Assembly (NCBI RefSeq): GCF_025836975.1
Contig: NZ_CP107548.1
Span: forward strand, 744,001-808,000
Length of the DNA stretch: 64,000 bases
DNA from: Pollutimonas sp. M17
Lineage (GTDB): Bacteria > Pseudomonadota > Gammaproteobacteria > Burkholderiales > Burkholderiaceae_B
Direction: 5' to 3'
Part shown: positions 1 through 8,562 of the stretch, one piece after another
Position numbering within the stretch: position 1 is the stretch's first letter
How the letters are laid out: every line of letters starts with the position of its first letter
Translations under genes and position numbers: made by a program
The notes under the pieces: model-generated
Databases searched by the model: none
What the model was told of the DNA's origin: nothing
Seen by the model: only the letters and a program-made list of their open reading frames with translations

Positions 1-638
1 CCTTCCAGGGCCGCGCCGGAAATGGTCCCGGTGTTGTTGATGGTGCCTGAAAAACTCGATATTTCTATGCCGGCGGCGATTCTATCCTCGCCGGCGGAGG
101 CCGAGTTGTTCAACACAGCCTGGATCGTGCCGTGGTTGTTGATCGTGCCGGATGAGCTAAGGGAGTATATGCCTGCGCTGTGGCCGCTGGAGGCATTGAT
201 GGTGGCGGTGATGACACCGCTGCTTTCGTTGGTCACGATGGCATCTTCGCCTATTGTGTCCAGGTAGACGCCCGCTACTACGCTGCTGATATCTTCACCG
301 GCGGTCCCGGTGGAATTGATGCTGCCCTGATTGATCAGATGCCCTATGAACGCGCCACCGGCCGTAATGGCTGAGCCGGGGCTTGTGTTGGGCCCCACGC
401 TTAACACCACCCCCGGATTGACAGTCGTATTGCCTTCCTCTGCTATGTTACAGACCGTAGGTCTGCTCTGGTTGATAACCCCATCTTCACCGCTATTCCC
501 ATTCCAACCGCAGTAATCGGTCGGGGCAGCATGGGCATCCGCCATAACAAGCAAGCCGCTGCCACAGGCCAAGGCCAGGGCGCCATGCAGCACGGTGGCT
601 TTCAAGGCCGGATTTTTCGTAAACTTATTGGGGAACAT
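1..638 (-). CDS. Secreted repeat adhesin/autotransporter passenger, N-terminus (partial)
   Basis: The reverse strand is open from an ATG at 638 to the left edge, about 212 codons, with no stop; the rest lies outside the window. The start MFPNKFTKNP is followed by a hydrophobic stretch ending ADAHAAPTD, a Sec-type signal peptide with cleavage expected after AHA near residue 39. The mature part is poor in charge, rich in Gly, Ser, Thr and Asn, and carries loose repeats of the type INNTGTI, INQGSINSTGT and INNHGTI. Such repeats are typical of beta-helical passengers of type V autotransporters and related large surface adhesins. No beta-barrel domain can be seen because the C-terminus is missing, so a filamentous haemagglutinin-like or other beta-helix protein is possible. 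The divergent neighbour starts 80 bases away. Confidence 0.75.
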   Translation of the reverse strand, partial: MFPNKFTKNPALKATVLHGALALACGSGLLVMADAHAAPTDYCGWNGNSGEDGVINQSRPTVCNIAEEGNTTVNPGVVLSVGPNTSPGSAITAGGAFIGHLINQGSINSTGTAGEDISSVVAGVYLDTIGEDAIVTNESSGVITATINASSGHSAGIYSLSSSGTINNHGTIQAVLNNSASAGEDRIAAGIEISSFSGTINNTGTISGAALE

Positions 639-717
639 GAGGATGGGATCGCAAGGGTTGACTATTCCGGAACATGCCTTGAATCAAGAGTGTTCAAGCG
701 ATTAACACTGCCGGAAA

Positions 718-1587
718 ATGGTGCGAAATATTACAATGCCAGCCATGCCGAAGTCGATTGCCGCCACACTTTTTTTTCTTGCTTTTTGTTCAGGTTGCGC
801 CACGATTTCGTCGCCGGAAGAGCGCCGCGTCATAGCGGATTCCCTGGCCGCCGGCCATGATTGGCAGGCCAGTGTTTTGCCGGCCGGCGGCTTCGATCTT
901 GTTGCGTATGCACCACGGGATGTCCAAGTCGCCGACACTTTGACGGTCTATATCGAAGGCGATGGGTTTGCATGGGCGACGGGGGCTCGGCCGTCCAGCG
1001 ATCCGACGCCGCGCGATCCATTGGCCTTGCGGCTGGCTTTGGCCCAGCGTTCCGGCAATGCCGCGTACCTGGCGCGGCCCTGCCAATATGTGGATGCGGC
1101 GCGCTCCGGCTGTCCGCAGCGTTATTGGACCGGGTCGCGTTTCTCAGCCGAAGTGGTGCATGCCGAAAGCCAAGCATTGGATGTCCTGAAACGGCGTTTC
1201 GGTGCGCAGCGGCTGACCTTGGTGGGGTATTCGGGCGGCGGCGCCGTGGCGGCATTGCTGGCCGCCCGGCGCGGCGACGTCGAGCGCCTTATCACCGTGG
1301 CGGGCAACCTGGATCATCGGGCATGGACGGCTCACCATCGAATACGGCCCCTGACCGGCTCGCTCGATCCCGCGGATGAAAGCAATGCCTTGCGCGGCGT
1401 CCGGCAATGGCATTTCGCGGGTGGGAAAGATACGGTGATCCCACCCGGCCTAGTTCAGGGGTTCGCGCAGCGCTTTCCGGCCGATGCCAGGCCTGTGGTC
1501 CATGTCGAGCCGGGCTTTGATCACCGCTGCTGCTGGGCCGAGGATTGGCCGCGGTTATATGGAGTGGCAGCCCGATTCCCAGGCTGA
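718..1587 (+). CDS. Putative alpha/beta-hydrolase lipoprotein
   Basis: A 289-residue protein with a hydrophobic N-terminus ending FCSGCATIS; Cys27 is a plausible lipidation site although the -3 residue is not the usual Leu. The start is uncertain: ATGs at 718, 736 and 745 are in frame, and the later ones give a more normal signal length. The nucleophile elbow GYSGGG puts the serine at about residue 172, and GFDHRCCW near 269 supplies the likely catalytic histidine, with Asp in GGKDTV as the third member. This suggests an esterase or lipase-like enzyme anchored in the envelope. Substrate is unknown. It stands alone, divergent from the adhesin gene and upstream of an MFS transporter on the same strand. 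Confidence 0.7.
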   Translation: MVRNITMPAMPKSIAATLFFLAFCSGCATISSPEERRVIADSLAAGHDWQASVLPAGGFDLVAYAPRDVQVADTLTVYIEGDGFAWATGARPSSDPTPRDPLALRLALAQRSGNAAYLARPCQYVDAARSGCPQRYWTGSRFSAEVVHAESQALDVLKRRFGAQRLTLVGYSGGGAVAALLAARRGDVERLITVAGNLDHRAWTAHHRIRPLTGSLDPADESNALRGVRQWHFAGGKDTVIPPGLVQGFAQRFPADARPVVHVEPGFDHRCCWAEDWPRLYGVAARFPG

Positions 1588-1730
1588 AACCCTTATCCTT
1601 TACAGCGCTTGTCCGGGATGCGGATTTATTCCAGGATGCCTGTCCCGGGCCGCAAGCCGTCCGGCCCGCGCGCCCGGAGTATCATCATGGCTCGGGCGCG
1701 TTTCCGCCCCGCATGACGATAAGAACGAGT

Positions 1731-2981
1731 ATGACTTCCACAGAAATCCGTGCCGACGGCGCCGCCATGGCGGCGCCCGTCCGGAGCCGAGCGGCGGCGA
1801 TCCTTCTGGGCTTCAGTTTGATGCTGATCGCCTACAACCTGCGGCCCTTGTTTTCCAGCCTTTCCGTGTTGCTGCCCGATTTGCTTCGGCAGACCAGCCT
1901 GACGTCGGCCGGCGCCGGCTACCTGACGACGCTGCCTGTGCTTTGCCTGGGTCTGTTCGCGCCGCTGGCGCCCAGGATATCCCAGCGCCTAGGGCCGGAA
2001 CGCACACTGCTGGCTGTCCTGTTCTTCCTGATGGCCGGCACGGCGCTGCGGGGCATGGGCGATATGTACTCCCTGTTCATCGGCACGGCGCTGGGCGGGG
2101 CGGCCATCGCCACGGGCAATGTCCTGCTGCCCAGCGTGGTCAAGCGCGACTTTCCGAAACAAGCGGCATTGATGACCGGGCTGTATACCATGGCCTTATG
2201 CGGCGGCGCGGCTTCGGCGGCGGCCTTCACCTTGCCCATCGCGCATTACTTCGGCGGCTCGTGGTCGATCGGCCTGGCGGTATGGGCCGTGCCGGCGGCC
2301 CTGGTGCTGCTGGCCTGGGCGCCGCAATCGCTGCGCGCCGAGCATGCGTCGCGGCAAGCCAGGCGCAGCGTAAGCGGTTTGTGGCGCGACCCGCTGGCCT
2401 GGCAGGTGACCTTCTTCATGGGGCTGCAATCGGCCCTGGCCTATTGCGTCATGGGCTGGATGGCGCCGATCTTGCGCGATCGAGGCATGGACGGCGTGGG
2501 GGCTGGACTGGTGGTGTCGGTTTCCATCATTGTCCAGGTCTTCACATGCCTGCTGGTGCCGCCGCTGGCGGCGCGGTGCAGGGATCAACGCCTGTTCAAC
2601 GCGGCGCTGGCGCTGATTGCCGGCGGCGGCTTCATCGGTTTGCTCTTCGCGCCCTTGTCGACCATCTGGATCTGGGCGGTTTTCCAGGGCATCGGGCAGG
2701 GCGGCTTGTTCGCCATCGCCATGACCGTCATCGTCCTGCGTTCCCCCGATTCCCACGTGGCCGCCCATCTTTCAGGGATGGCGCAAGGGGTGGGCTATGT
2801 ACTGGCCGCCTTCGGCCCACTGCTGGTCGGGGTACTGCACAGCGCGACGGGCAGCTATCGGGCGGCTGCGTGGCTGTTCGCTGCCCTGGGCGTGGCGGCG
2901 GCCGTGAACGGATGGGGCGCGGGCCGCGCCATGCTGGTCAAGGCGCGCAGCCATGCCAAGGCGGCTGTGCACGACACCTGA
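1731..2981 (+). CDS. MFS transporter, CynX/NimT-like
   Basis: A 416-residue inner-membrane protein with about 12 hydrophobic segments. The motif IAYNLRPLFSSLSVLLPDL near the N-terminus resembles the CynX/NimT (cyanate/2-nitroimidazole) branch of the major facilitator superfamily, where the first helix carries an N-R-P motif. I start it at the ATG at 1731 (MTSTEIRAD) because upstream in-frame ATGs at 1545 and 1713 add non-hydrophobic sequence overlapping the end of the hydrolase gene. The substrate cannot be read from the sequence; members export drugs or transport small anions. It converges on the EamA gene, ten bases separating the two stops. Confidence 0.8.
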   Translation: MTSTEIRADGAAMAAPVRSRAAAILLGFSLMLIAYNLRPLFSSLSVLLPDLLRQTSLTSAGAGYLTTLPVLCLGLFAPLAPRISQRLGPERTLLAVLFFLMAGTALRGMGDMYSLFIGTALGGAAIATGNVLLPSVVKRDFPKQAALMTGLYTMALCGGAASAAAFTLPIAHYFGGSWSIGLAVWAVPAALVLLAWAPQSLRAEHASRQARRSVSGLWRDPLAWQVTFFMGLQSALAYCVMGWMAPILRDRGMDGVGAGLVVSVSIIVQVFTCLLVPPLAARCRDQRLFNAALALIAGGGFIGLLFAPLSTIWIWAVFQGIGQGGLFAIAMTVIVLRSPDSHVAAHLSGMAQGVGYVLAAFGPLLVGVLHSATGSYRAAAWLFAALGVAAAVNGWGAGRAMLVKARSHAKAAVHDT

Positions 2982-2991
2982 TCGGCGCGGA

Positions 2992-3903
2992 TCACGCGCA
3001 AGCCTCGGTTCGCGGCTTGCGCATGACGAGATAGATGCCCGCGGCGGCCAGCGCCATGCCCGGCCATGCGGACAATGGCAGGGCCTCGTCCAGGATAAGA
3101 AAGGCAATCACGGCCGTCACCGGCGGCACCAGGAAGAACAGCGCCGATACGCGCGAGGCTTCGCCGCGCCGTATCATCGCCAGCAGCAGGGAAATCGCCA
3201 CGATGGAATTGCACACGACGAGATACGCCAGCGACATCAGGAACTCGGCGGACCATTGAATGCGCATAGGCTCCAGCAGAAAAGCCAGCGGCGCGGAGAC
3301 GGCCAGCCCCACCGCATATTGCACCATGTTGGCGGTGACCGGATGCGCCTGGACGCCATAGCGTTTTTCCCATAGCGTGCCGCCGGTCATGGACAACAGG
3401 GCCATGACGGCAAACAGCAGCGCGGCCGGCGAGGCGATTTCTATCGCGGATCGGGACAGGATGACAATGCCTGCGCCCGCCACGCCCATGATCAGGCCGA
3501 GCCAGCGGCCGGTGCTTACCCGTTCGCCGGCGATGGCGGGCGCCAGCAAGCCGATCAAGATGGGTTGCTGCGAGGTGATCAGCGCTACGGCGCCGGCGGA
3601 TATCCCCAGCTTCAGGCTCAGATAGACAAACGAGAAATAGCCCGCTTGAAGCAGCAGGCCCACCATGGCCAGATGCAGCCACGCTCTGGGCGTGGGCGGC
3701 AGGGCGGGGCGCAGCCAGAGGAATGGGATGGCCAGCAAGGCCAGGACACAGGCATAGCGCAGCGCCAGAAAGGTCAAGGGGTCGGAATAGGCCAGACCCA
3801 TTTTCAGAAAGACGAACCCGAATGACCACAGCATCAGGAACAGGGCGGGACCCCACTTCAGCCACGAAGAGGCTCCGCCCGCGGAGTCTGGGGATGGCGG
3901 CAT
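2992..3903 (-). CDS. EamA/DMT-family permease
   Basis: A 303-residue membrane protein with about ten hydrophobic helices in two repeated halves, as in EamA drug/metabolite transporters (RhtA, YdcZ-like). The first half begins GPALFLMLWSFGFVFLKMGL, a typical EamA opening, and the second half has LLSMTGGTLWEKRYG. Members usually export amino acids or metabolites. Length is normal. Its start lies 21 bases after the end of the DUF2214 gene on the same strand, so the two are probably co-transcribed. Substrate unknown. Confidence 0.82.
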   Translation of the reverse strand: MPPSPDSAGGASSWLKWGPALFLMLWSFGFVFLKMGLAYSDPLTFLALRYACVLALLAIPFLWLRPALPPTPRAWLHLAMVGLLLQAGYFSFVYLSLKLGISAGAVALITSQQPILIGLLAPAIAGERVSTGRWLGLIMGVAGAGIVILSRSAIEIASPAALLFAVMALLSMTGGTLWEKRYGVQAHPVTANMVQYAVGLAVSAPLAFLLEPMRIQWSAEFLMSLAYLVVCNSIVAISLLLAMIRRGEASRVSALFFLVPPVTAVIAFLILDEALPLSAWPGMALAAAGIYLVMRKPRTEACA

Positions 3904-3924
3904 AGTGCTGGCCTTGCCGGGCTA

Positions 3925-4377
3925 TCAGCCCAACTGGCCAACGCCGCGCGCCATCAGCGCGGCGCACAGGATCAGCAGCGCCAGGGCCGCCAGTTCCGCA
4001 TGGATGGTCTTGCGCAGCTTCTGCAGCGTGATCGCATCCACGGAGGGCGCTTCGCCGGCTTTTATTGCGCTTCGCCAGGACAGGAATTCGCGGGTCGGCC
4101 GGATGGACAGCACGCCGATCAGCGCGAAGAGCGCCAGCTTCGCCAGGAAGGGAATGTTCGTGAAATAAAAGGCCGCGCCTTTTTCAAAGAAGAATACCCG
4201 CAGCAATCCGATCACCAGCACCGCTGCGGCGGAGGCGCCGAACACCAGGTCGGCAAGCAGCAGCTTGCGCGCGACGGTGACGGACATGGCTTCCTTGATC
4301 AGGACGAACTCCACGGCCAGGGCCGCGGCCAGTGCGAAGGCGGCCATGTGATGCAGGAAGGCGAACAGTGAACTCAT
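3925..4377 (-). CDS. DUF2214 family inner-membrane protein
   Basis: A 150-residue protein with four hydrophobic segments, starting MSSLFAFLHHMAAFALAAAL. The His-His in the first helix, the charged ...FVLIKEAM... between helices and the length fit the DUF2214 family of predicted membrane proteins. No function is established for the family. It is the first gene of a probable two-gene unit with the EamA permease and is divergent from the TRAP transporter operon across a 408-base intergenic region. Confidence 0.72.
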   Translation of the reverse strand: MSSLFAFLHHMAAFALAAALAVEFVLIKEAMSVTVARKLLLADLVFGASAAAVLVIGLLRVFFFEKGAAFYFTNIPFLAKLALFALIGVLSIRPTREFLSWRSAIKAGEAPSVDAITLQKLRKTIHAELAALALLILCAALMARGVGQLG

Positions 4378-4785
4378 AAGGACTCCGGCGGATGCATGCG
4401 CTTGGGTGGAAGGCCGAAAGTGTACCGCCAGGACTCAAGCCGCAAAATGATTTTTTTGTGGCAAGGACGCGTCAATTTCGGGACGATTCAGCTATTCGTA
4501 AATCAACTTATAAATATATGTTTATTTCTTACGGATATGAAGAGCACGCCCTCATCGGCCTGAGACGATTCCATGGCCGCCCCAAACTTTATATTTTTCA
4601 GCGTTTTAGGCAAAGCGATGGGCATGTGATGCGGTGAATGTATTTGGGGCGCAGGATTTACGACCCTAGTAATACTACTAGTAGAGGCATCTTTTCTTTA
4701 AGCGCATCATCCGCCCCGGTTTCCGTTTCCGCCCAAGAGGACGGAGCGTGCAAGGCTTATTTCATCATTCCCACAAGGAGTATTC
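4378..4785. promoter_or_regulatory. Intergenic control region between DUF2214 gene and TRAP operon
   Basis: This 408-base gap has no convincing gene. It is clearly more A+T-rich than its surroundings from about 4490 to 4700. It contains an operator-like dyad at 4666-4681 (listed separately) upstream of the TRAP binding-protein gene. A Shine-Dalgarno AAGGAG at 4775-4780 precedes the ATG at 4786. No regulator gene is adjacent, so the controlling protein is unknown. Confidence 0.55.
4666..4681. promoter_or_regulatory. Near-perfect 16-base dyad, candidate operator
   Basis: CTAGTAATACTACTAG matches its own reverse complement at 14 of 16 positions, with perfect six-base outer arms CTAGTA/TACTAG. 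It lies about 105 bases upstream of the TRAP binding-protein start, a usual distance for an operator. The binding protein is not identifiable from the sequence. Confidence 0.4.
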
Positions 4786-5880
4786 ATGCAACGCCGTTCG
4801 TTTCTGAAGAACGCCACATTGGGTGCCGTCGCCGGCGGCGCCACTCTGGCAGCACCCGCTTTCGCGCAGCAGGCGCCCACCATCAACTGGCGCCTGGCGT
4901 CCAGCTTTCCACGTAGCGCCGACGCGATCTACAGCGGCGGCGAGAATGTCGCGAAGTTCGTCTCGGAAGCGACCGACGGCAAGTTCTCCATCCGCGCATT
5001 TCCCGCAGGTGAAATCGTCCCGGCGCTGGCCGTCCTGGACGGTGTGCAAAACGGCACGATCGAATGCGGCCATACCGCATCCTATTACTACTTCGGCAAG
5101 AATCCGGCCTTGTGCTTCGACAGCGCCGTCCCGTTCGGCCTGAACACGCGCCAGATGAATGCGTGGGTCAATCACGGCGGCGGCCTGGCCTTGTTGCGCG
5201 AGCTGTACAAGCAATACAACATCGTCAATTTCCCCTGCGGCGCCAGCGGCACGCAGATGGGCGGCTGGTTCCGCAATGAAATCAAGTCGGTCGAAGATCT
5301 GAAGGGGCTGAAATTCCGTTGCAGCGCCTTTGCCGGCGCGGTGCTTTCGCGCCTGGGTGTAGTGCCCCAGCAGATTGCCGGCGGCGACATCTACCCCTCG
5401 CTGGAAAAAGGCACGATCGACGCCGCGGAATGGATAGGTCCCTACGATGACGAAAAGCTGGGCTTCCACCGCGTCGCGCCGTACTACTACTTCCCGGGCT
5501 GGTGGGAAGGCACGCTGCAGGTTTCGCTGTACGTCAACCAGGATAAGTACAACAGCCTGCCCAAGCATTACCAGGCCGTGCTGGCCCAGGCCAGCGCCAT
5601 GGCCAACAACCAGATGATCGCGACCTACGACGCGGAAAACCCCAGCGCGCTCAAGCGCCTGATTTCCGAGGGCGCCAAGCTGCGCGCCTTCCCCAAGGCC
5701 GTCATGGAAGCCTGCTACAACGAGTCCAACAAGGTGTATGCCGAATACTCCGCCAAGGACCCCGTGTTCAAGAAGATCTATGACAGCTATTCCGAGTTCC
5801 GCGACCACGAGATCCCATGGTTCCGCGTGGCCGAGGGCAGCTACGATCAGTTCATGGCCAGCACGACATCGCGTCGCTAG
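4786..5880 (+). CDS. TRAP transporter solute-binding protein (DctP/TakP-like)
   Basis: A 364-residue periplasmic binding protein. The N-terminus MQRRSFLKNATLGAVAGGAT has a twin-arginine motif, followed by a cleavage site at APAFAQQ, so export through Tat is likely. The body shows the TRAP P-subunit pattern, including LKGLKFRCSAFAGAVLSRLG and PQQIAGGDIYPSLEKGTIDAAEW. The Arg in KFR is the conserved carboxylate-binding arginine of DctP proteins. The sequence most resembles the TakP branch, which binds 2-oxo acids, but the ligand is not certain. It is the first gene of a P-Q-M operon. The 129-base gap before the Q gene contains a strong hairpin. Confidence 0.88.
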   Translation: MQRRSFLKNATLGAVAGGATLAAPAFAQQAPTINWRLASSFPRSADAIYSGGENVAKFVSEATDGKFSIRAFPAGEIVPALAVLDGVQNGTIECGHTASYYYFGKNPALCFDSAVPFGLNTRQMNAWVNHGGGLALLRELYKQYNIVNFPCGASGTQMGGWFRNEIKSVEDLKGLKFRCSAFAGAVLSRLGVVPQQIAGGDIYPSLEKGTIDAAEWIGPYDDEKLGFHRVAPYYYFPGWWEGTLQVSLYVNQDKYNSLPKHYQAVLAQASAMANNQMIATYDAENPSALKRLISEGAKLRAFPKAVMEACYNESNKVYAEYSAKDPVFKKIYDSYSEFRDHEIPWFRVAEGSYDQFMASTTSRR

Positions 5881-5929
5881 TACTTGCATTAGCCGTTCAT
5901 ACAGGACAGAGCCGCCACGGCTGGCGGAG

Positions 5930-5965
5930 CCGGCCGCGCACGGAGCGAATTTCCGTGCGCGCCGG
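5930..5965 (+). other. Intercistronic hairpin between TRAP P and Q genes
   Basis: Arms CCGG-C-CGCGCACGGA and TCCGTGCGCG-CCGG form a 14-bp stem with one bulged C and a seven-base loop. Only a short TTTCT follows, so full termination is unlikely. Such hairpins after binding-protein genes are known to protect the upstream mRNA or attenuate readthrough, giving more binding protein than permease. That role is inferred here. Confidence 0.65.
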
Positions 5966-6009
5966 TTTCTCCATATGTCCTGCCGATTCCTGCTTCAAGA
6001 AACCCAGCG

Positions 6010-6636
6010 ATGAAAACCCTACTTGCTTTATCGCGCCTGATTGATGCGATCAATCGGCGCGTGGGCCGAGCCGTGACCTGGCTTATCCTGATCGTCGTTC
6101 TCGTGAGCGCCGGCAATGCCGTCGTCCGCAAGGTGTTCAATGTGAGCTCCAACGCCTGGCTGGAGCTGCAATGGTATTTGTTCGGCGCCATCTTCCTGCT
6201 GTCGGCCGGCTATACCCTGCTCAAGAACGAGCACGTGCGGGTCGACGTGATCGCGCAGCGATTCTCGCGCCGCACCCAGATCAAGATCGAAATCTTCGGC
6301 GTCCTGTTCTTCCTGCTGCCGGCCTGCGTGCTGATCATGTGGCTGTCCTGGCCGATGTTCATGGACTCCTGGCTGACCCACGAATACTCCTCCAATTCCG
6401 GCGGCCTGCTGCGCTGGCCGGCCAAGCTGCTGATACCCATAGGCTTCGCCCTTCTGATCGCCGCTGGGATTTCGCATTTGATCAAATGCATCGGCTTTCT
6501 GGCCGGCGCCGCGCCCGATCCCACCGAAAAGCTTGCGGAGAAGACGGCCGAGGAGCTCCTGGCGGAAGAAATCGCCCGCGATGCCGAGGCTCGCGCGGAC
6601 GGCCAGGCAACATCCGATAACTCAGCGGGGCGGTAA
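6010..6636 (+). CDS. TRAP transporter small permease (DctQ)
   Basis: A 208-residue membrane protein with four hydrophobic segments. The motif SSNAWLELQWYLFGAIFLLSAGYTLLKNEHVRVD, visible around residues 40-75, is the conserved DctQ core between helices 1 and 2. The C-terminal 35 residues are acidic and alanine-rich and probably cytoplasmic. The protein pairs with the large M subunit, two bases downstream, to form the sodium-driven permease. The M-subunit ATG follows the stop almost directly, which suggests translational coupling. Confidence 0.88.
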   Translation: MKTLLALSRLIDAINRRVGRAVTWLILIVVLVSAGNAVVRKVFNVSSNAWLELQWYLFGAIFLLSAGYTLLKNEHVRVDVIAQRFSRRTQIKIEIFGVLFFLLPACVLIMWLSWPMFMDSWLTHEYSSNSGGLLRWPAKLLIPIGFALLIAAGISHLIKCIGFLAGAAPDPTEKLAEKTAEELLAEEIARDAEARADGQATSDNSAGR

Positions 6637-6638
6637 TC

Positions 6639-8360
6639 ATGGAATTCTTCATAGCCAACATGGCCCCCATCATGTTCGCGACGCTGGTCGTGTTCCTGCT
6701 GCTGGGCTTTCCCGTGGCCTTCGCATTGGCGGCCAACGGCATCTTCTACGGCCTGATCGGCATCGAGCTGGGCTTGTTCACCCCCGCCCTGTTCCAGGCC
6801 TTGCCGCAGCGCGTCTTCGGCATCATGGCGAACGATACGCTGCTGGCCGTGCCGTTCTTCACCTTCATGGGGCTGATCCTGGAACGGTCCGGCATGGCGG
6901 AGGACCTGCTGGAAACAATAGGGCAGTTGTTCGGCCCGCTGCGCGGCGGCCTGGCCATCGCCGTCGTCCTGGTCGGCGCCATGCTTGCCGCAACCACGGG
7001 CGTGGTATCGGCCTCCGTCATTTCGATGGGATTGATTTCCCTGCCCATCATGTTGCGCTACGGCTACGACCGCAGGCTGGCCACGGGCGTGATCGCCGCA
7101 TCGGGCACCTTGTCGCAGATCATTCCGCCTTCCCTGGTGCTGATCATCCTGGCCGACCAGTTGGGGCGGTCCATCGGCGACATGTATCGCGGCGCCATCG
7201 TACCGGGATTCGCGCTTACCGGCCTGTATATCCTCTACGTGACCGTGCTGTCGTGGCTGCGCCCCAAGGCGGCTCCCGCCATTCCCGAAGAGGCGCGCTC
7301 GTTCGTCGAACCCAACGGCAGCCGCGGCATTCCTTCGCTGCTGGTCCTTATGGCGATAGCCGTCACGGCCGCCGTAAGCTGGATCGTCTTCCTGATGCGG
7401 GACAATGCGCCGGTCGATGAAAAAGTCGTTCTCGGCATACTGGTCTGGGGCGCCGTCGCCTTCGTGCTGGCCGTTGTCAACAAGCTGCTGCGCCTGGGCC
7501 TGCTGTCGCAGATCGCCGAGCGCGTGACCTTCGTGCTGATTCCGCCGCTTGCCTTGATTTTCCTGGTTCTGGGAACCATATTCATCGGGGTCGCCACGCC
7601 GACGGAAGGCGGCGCCATGGGCGCGGTCGGGGCCATCATCATGGCCGTCATGCGCAAGCGCCTCAGCTGGTCGCTGTTGCGCCAGGCCATGGACACGACC
7701 TCGACGCTGTCCTGCTTCGTGGTGTTCATCCTTATTGGATCGACCGTGTTCGGGCTGACCTTCCGCGGCGTCAGCGGCGATCTGTGGGTGGAGCATCTGC
7801 TGATCGGCCTGCCGGGCGGTGAAATGGGCTTCCTGATCGTCGTCAGCCTGATGACCTTCGTGCTGGCCTTCTTCCTGGACTTCTTCGAACTGGCATTCAT
7901 CATCGTGCCGCTGCTGGGACCGGTTGCCGACAAGATGGGCATAGACCTGATCTGGTTCGGCGTGCTGCTGGCCGTCAACATGCAGACGTCCTTCATGCAC
8001 CCGCCTTTCGGGTTTGCACTGTTCTATCTGCGTTCCGTGGCGCCCAAGGAGGATTACAAGGACCGGGTCACGGGCAAGACCATTGCCAAGGTCACGACCG
8101 GCCAGATTTACTGGGGGTCGGTGCCTTTCATCATCATTCAGTTGCTGATGGTTGCCCTGGTGCTGGCTTTTCCCGGCATGGTCACTCATTACCGGCATGA
8201 GGCCACCGGCGTCAATCCGGAATCGATCGTGATCGATTTCGACAAGGCCTACGGCGGCGAAACCCGGTATGGAGACGACAGCCTTCCGCCCGGCGCCGAG
8301 CAGGATGCGTCGCCCGAGGTGTCCAATTCCGATGAGGAACTGAACAACCTTTTCAAGTAG
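6639..8360 (+). CDS. TRAP transporter large permease (DctM)
   Basis: A 573-residue membrane protein, longer than the usual 430-residue DctM, because of an extended central region (about residues 200-290) and a polar C-terminal tail. It has typical motifs such as GLISLPIMLRYGYD and ASGTLSQIIPPSLVLIILAD in the first half and TPTEGGAMGAVGAI in the second. It forms the solute channel of the transporter and works with the binding protein and small subunit encoded just upstream. It is the last gene of the operon and is followed by a hairpin. Confidence 0.9.
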   Translation: MEFFIANMAPIMFATLVVFLLLGFPVAFALAANGIFYGLIGIELGLFTPALFQALPQRVFGIMANDTLLAVPFFTFMGLILERSGMAEDLLETIGQLFGPLRGGLAIAVVLVGAMLAATTGVVSASVISMGLISLPIMLRYGYDRRLATGVIAASGTLSQIIPPSLVLIILADQLGRSIGDMYRGAIVPGFALTGLYILYVTVLSWLRPKAAPAIPEEARSFVEPNGSRGIPSLLVLMAIAVTAAVSWIVFLMRDNAPVDEKVVLGILVWGAVAFVLAVVNKLLRLGLLSQIAERVTFVLIPPLALIFLVLGTIFIGVATPTEGGAMGAVGAIIMAVMRKRLSWSLLRQAMDTTSTLSCFVVFILIGSTVFGLTFRGVSGDLWVEHLLIGLPGGEMGFLIVVSLMTFVLAFFLDFFELAFIIVPLLGPVADKMGIDLIWFGVLLAVNMQTSFMHPPFGFALFYLRSVAPKEDYKDRVTGKTIAKVTTGQIYWGSVPFIIIQLLMVALVLAFPGMVTHYRHEATGVNPESIVIDFDKAYGGETRYGDDSLPPGAEQDASPEVSNSDEELNNLFK

Positions 8361-8370
8361 AATGAGGACT

Positions 8371-8400
8371 GGAGTTTATGGCCGGATGGCCGTAAACTCC
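8371..8400 (+). terminator. Hairpin after the TRAP operon
   Basis: GGAGTTTATGGCC and GGCCGTAAACTCC form a 13-bp stem with one G-U pair and a GGAT loop, ten bases after the dctM stop. The following bases (TTCTGAAAG) are only weakly T-rich, so it may be an imperfect terminator or an mRNA 3'-end stabiliser. Confidence 0.6.
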
Positions 8401-8456
8401 TTCTGAAAGCCCTGAAGCGCGCGAAGCCGGAGCCGGCATTTTTTTGGGCGCGAACA

Positions 8457-8493
8457 ATAGTGTAAAGCTATTCAATCAATAATATTAATCAAT
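8457..8493 (+). promoter_or_regulatory. OxyR-type operator upstream of ahpC
   Basis: Four tetramers at ten- or eleven-base periodicity: ATAG (8457), CTAT (8468), ATAA (8479), CAAT (8490), each separated by seven bases. The OxyR consensus is ATAG-N7-CTAT-N7-ATAG-N7-CTAT; the first two elements match perfectly and the last two differ by one base each. The site ends directly before the -35 hexamer, the normal position for activation by oxidised OxyR. oxyR itself is not in this window. Confidence 0.75.
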
Positions 8494-8522
8494 TTTACAA
8501 ATCAACCTGGCTTGCCTATACT
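8494..8522 (+). promoter_or_regulatory. ahpC promoter
   Basis: TTTACA (8494-8499) and TATACT (8517-8522) with a 17-base spacer match the sigma-70 consensus at five of six positions each. The start codon lies 40 bases downstream of the -10. It abuts the OxyR-like operator. Confidence 0.75.
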
Positions 8523-8562
8523 GACGTTGTGTTCAATTTCTTTAACCAACAAAGGAAACGCA

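Noticed and set aside
1484-3034. A long alternative frame overlapping the MFS gene, considered as a frameshifted gene.
   Set aside because: The CynX-like frame at 1731-2981 is intact and hydrophobic throughout; the other frame is Arg/Gly-rich shadow.
6210-8198. A 662-codon open frame opposite dctQ and dctM.
   Set aside because: Gln/His/Asp-rich shadow of two well-supported membrane-protein genes.
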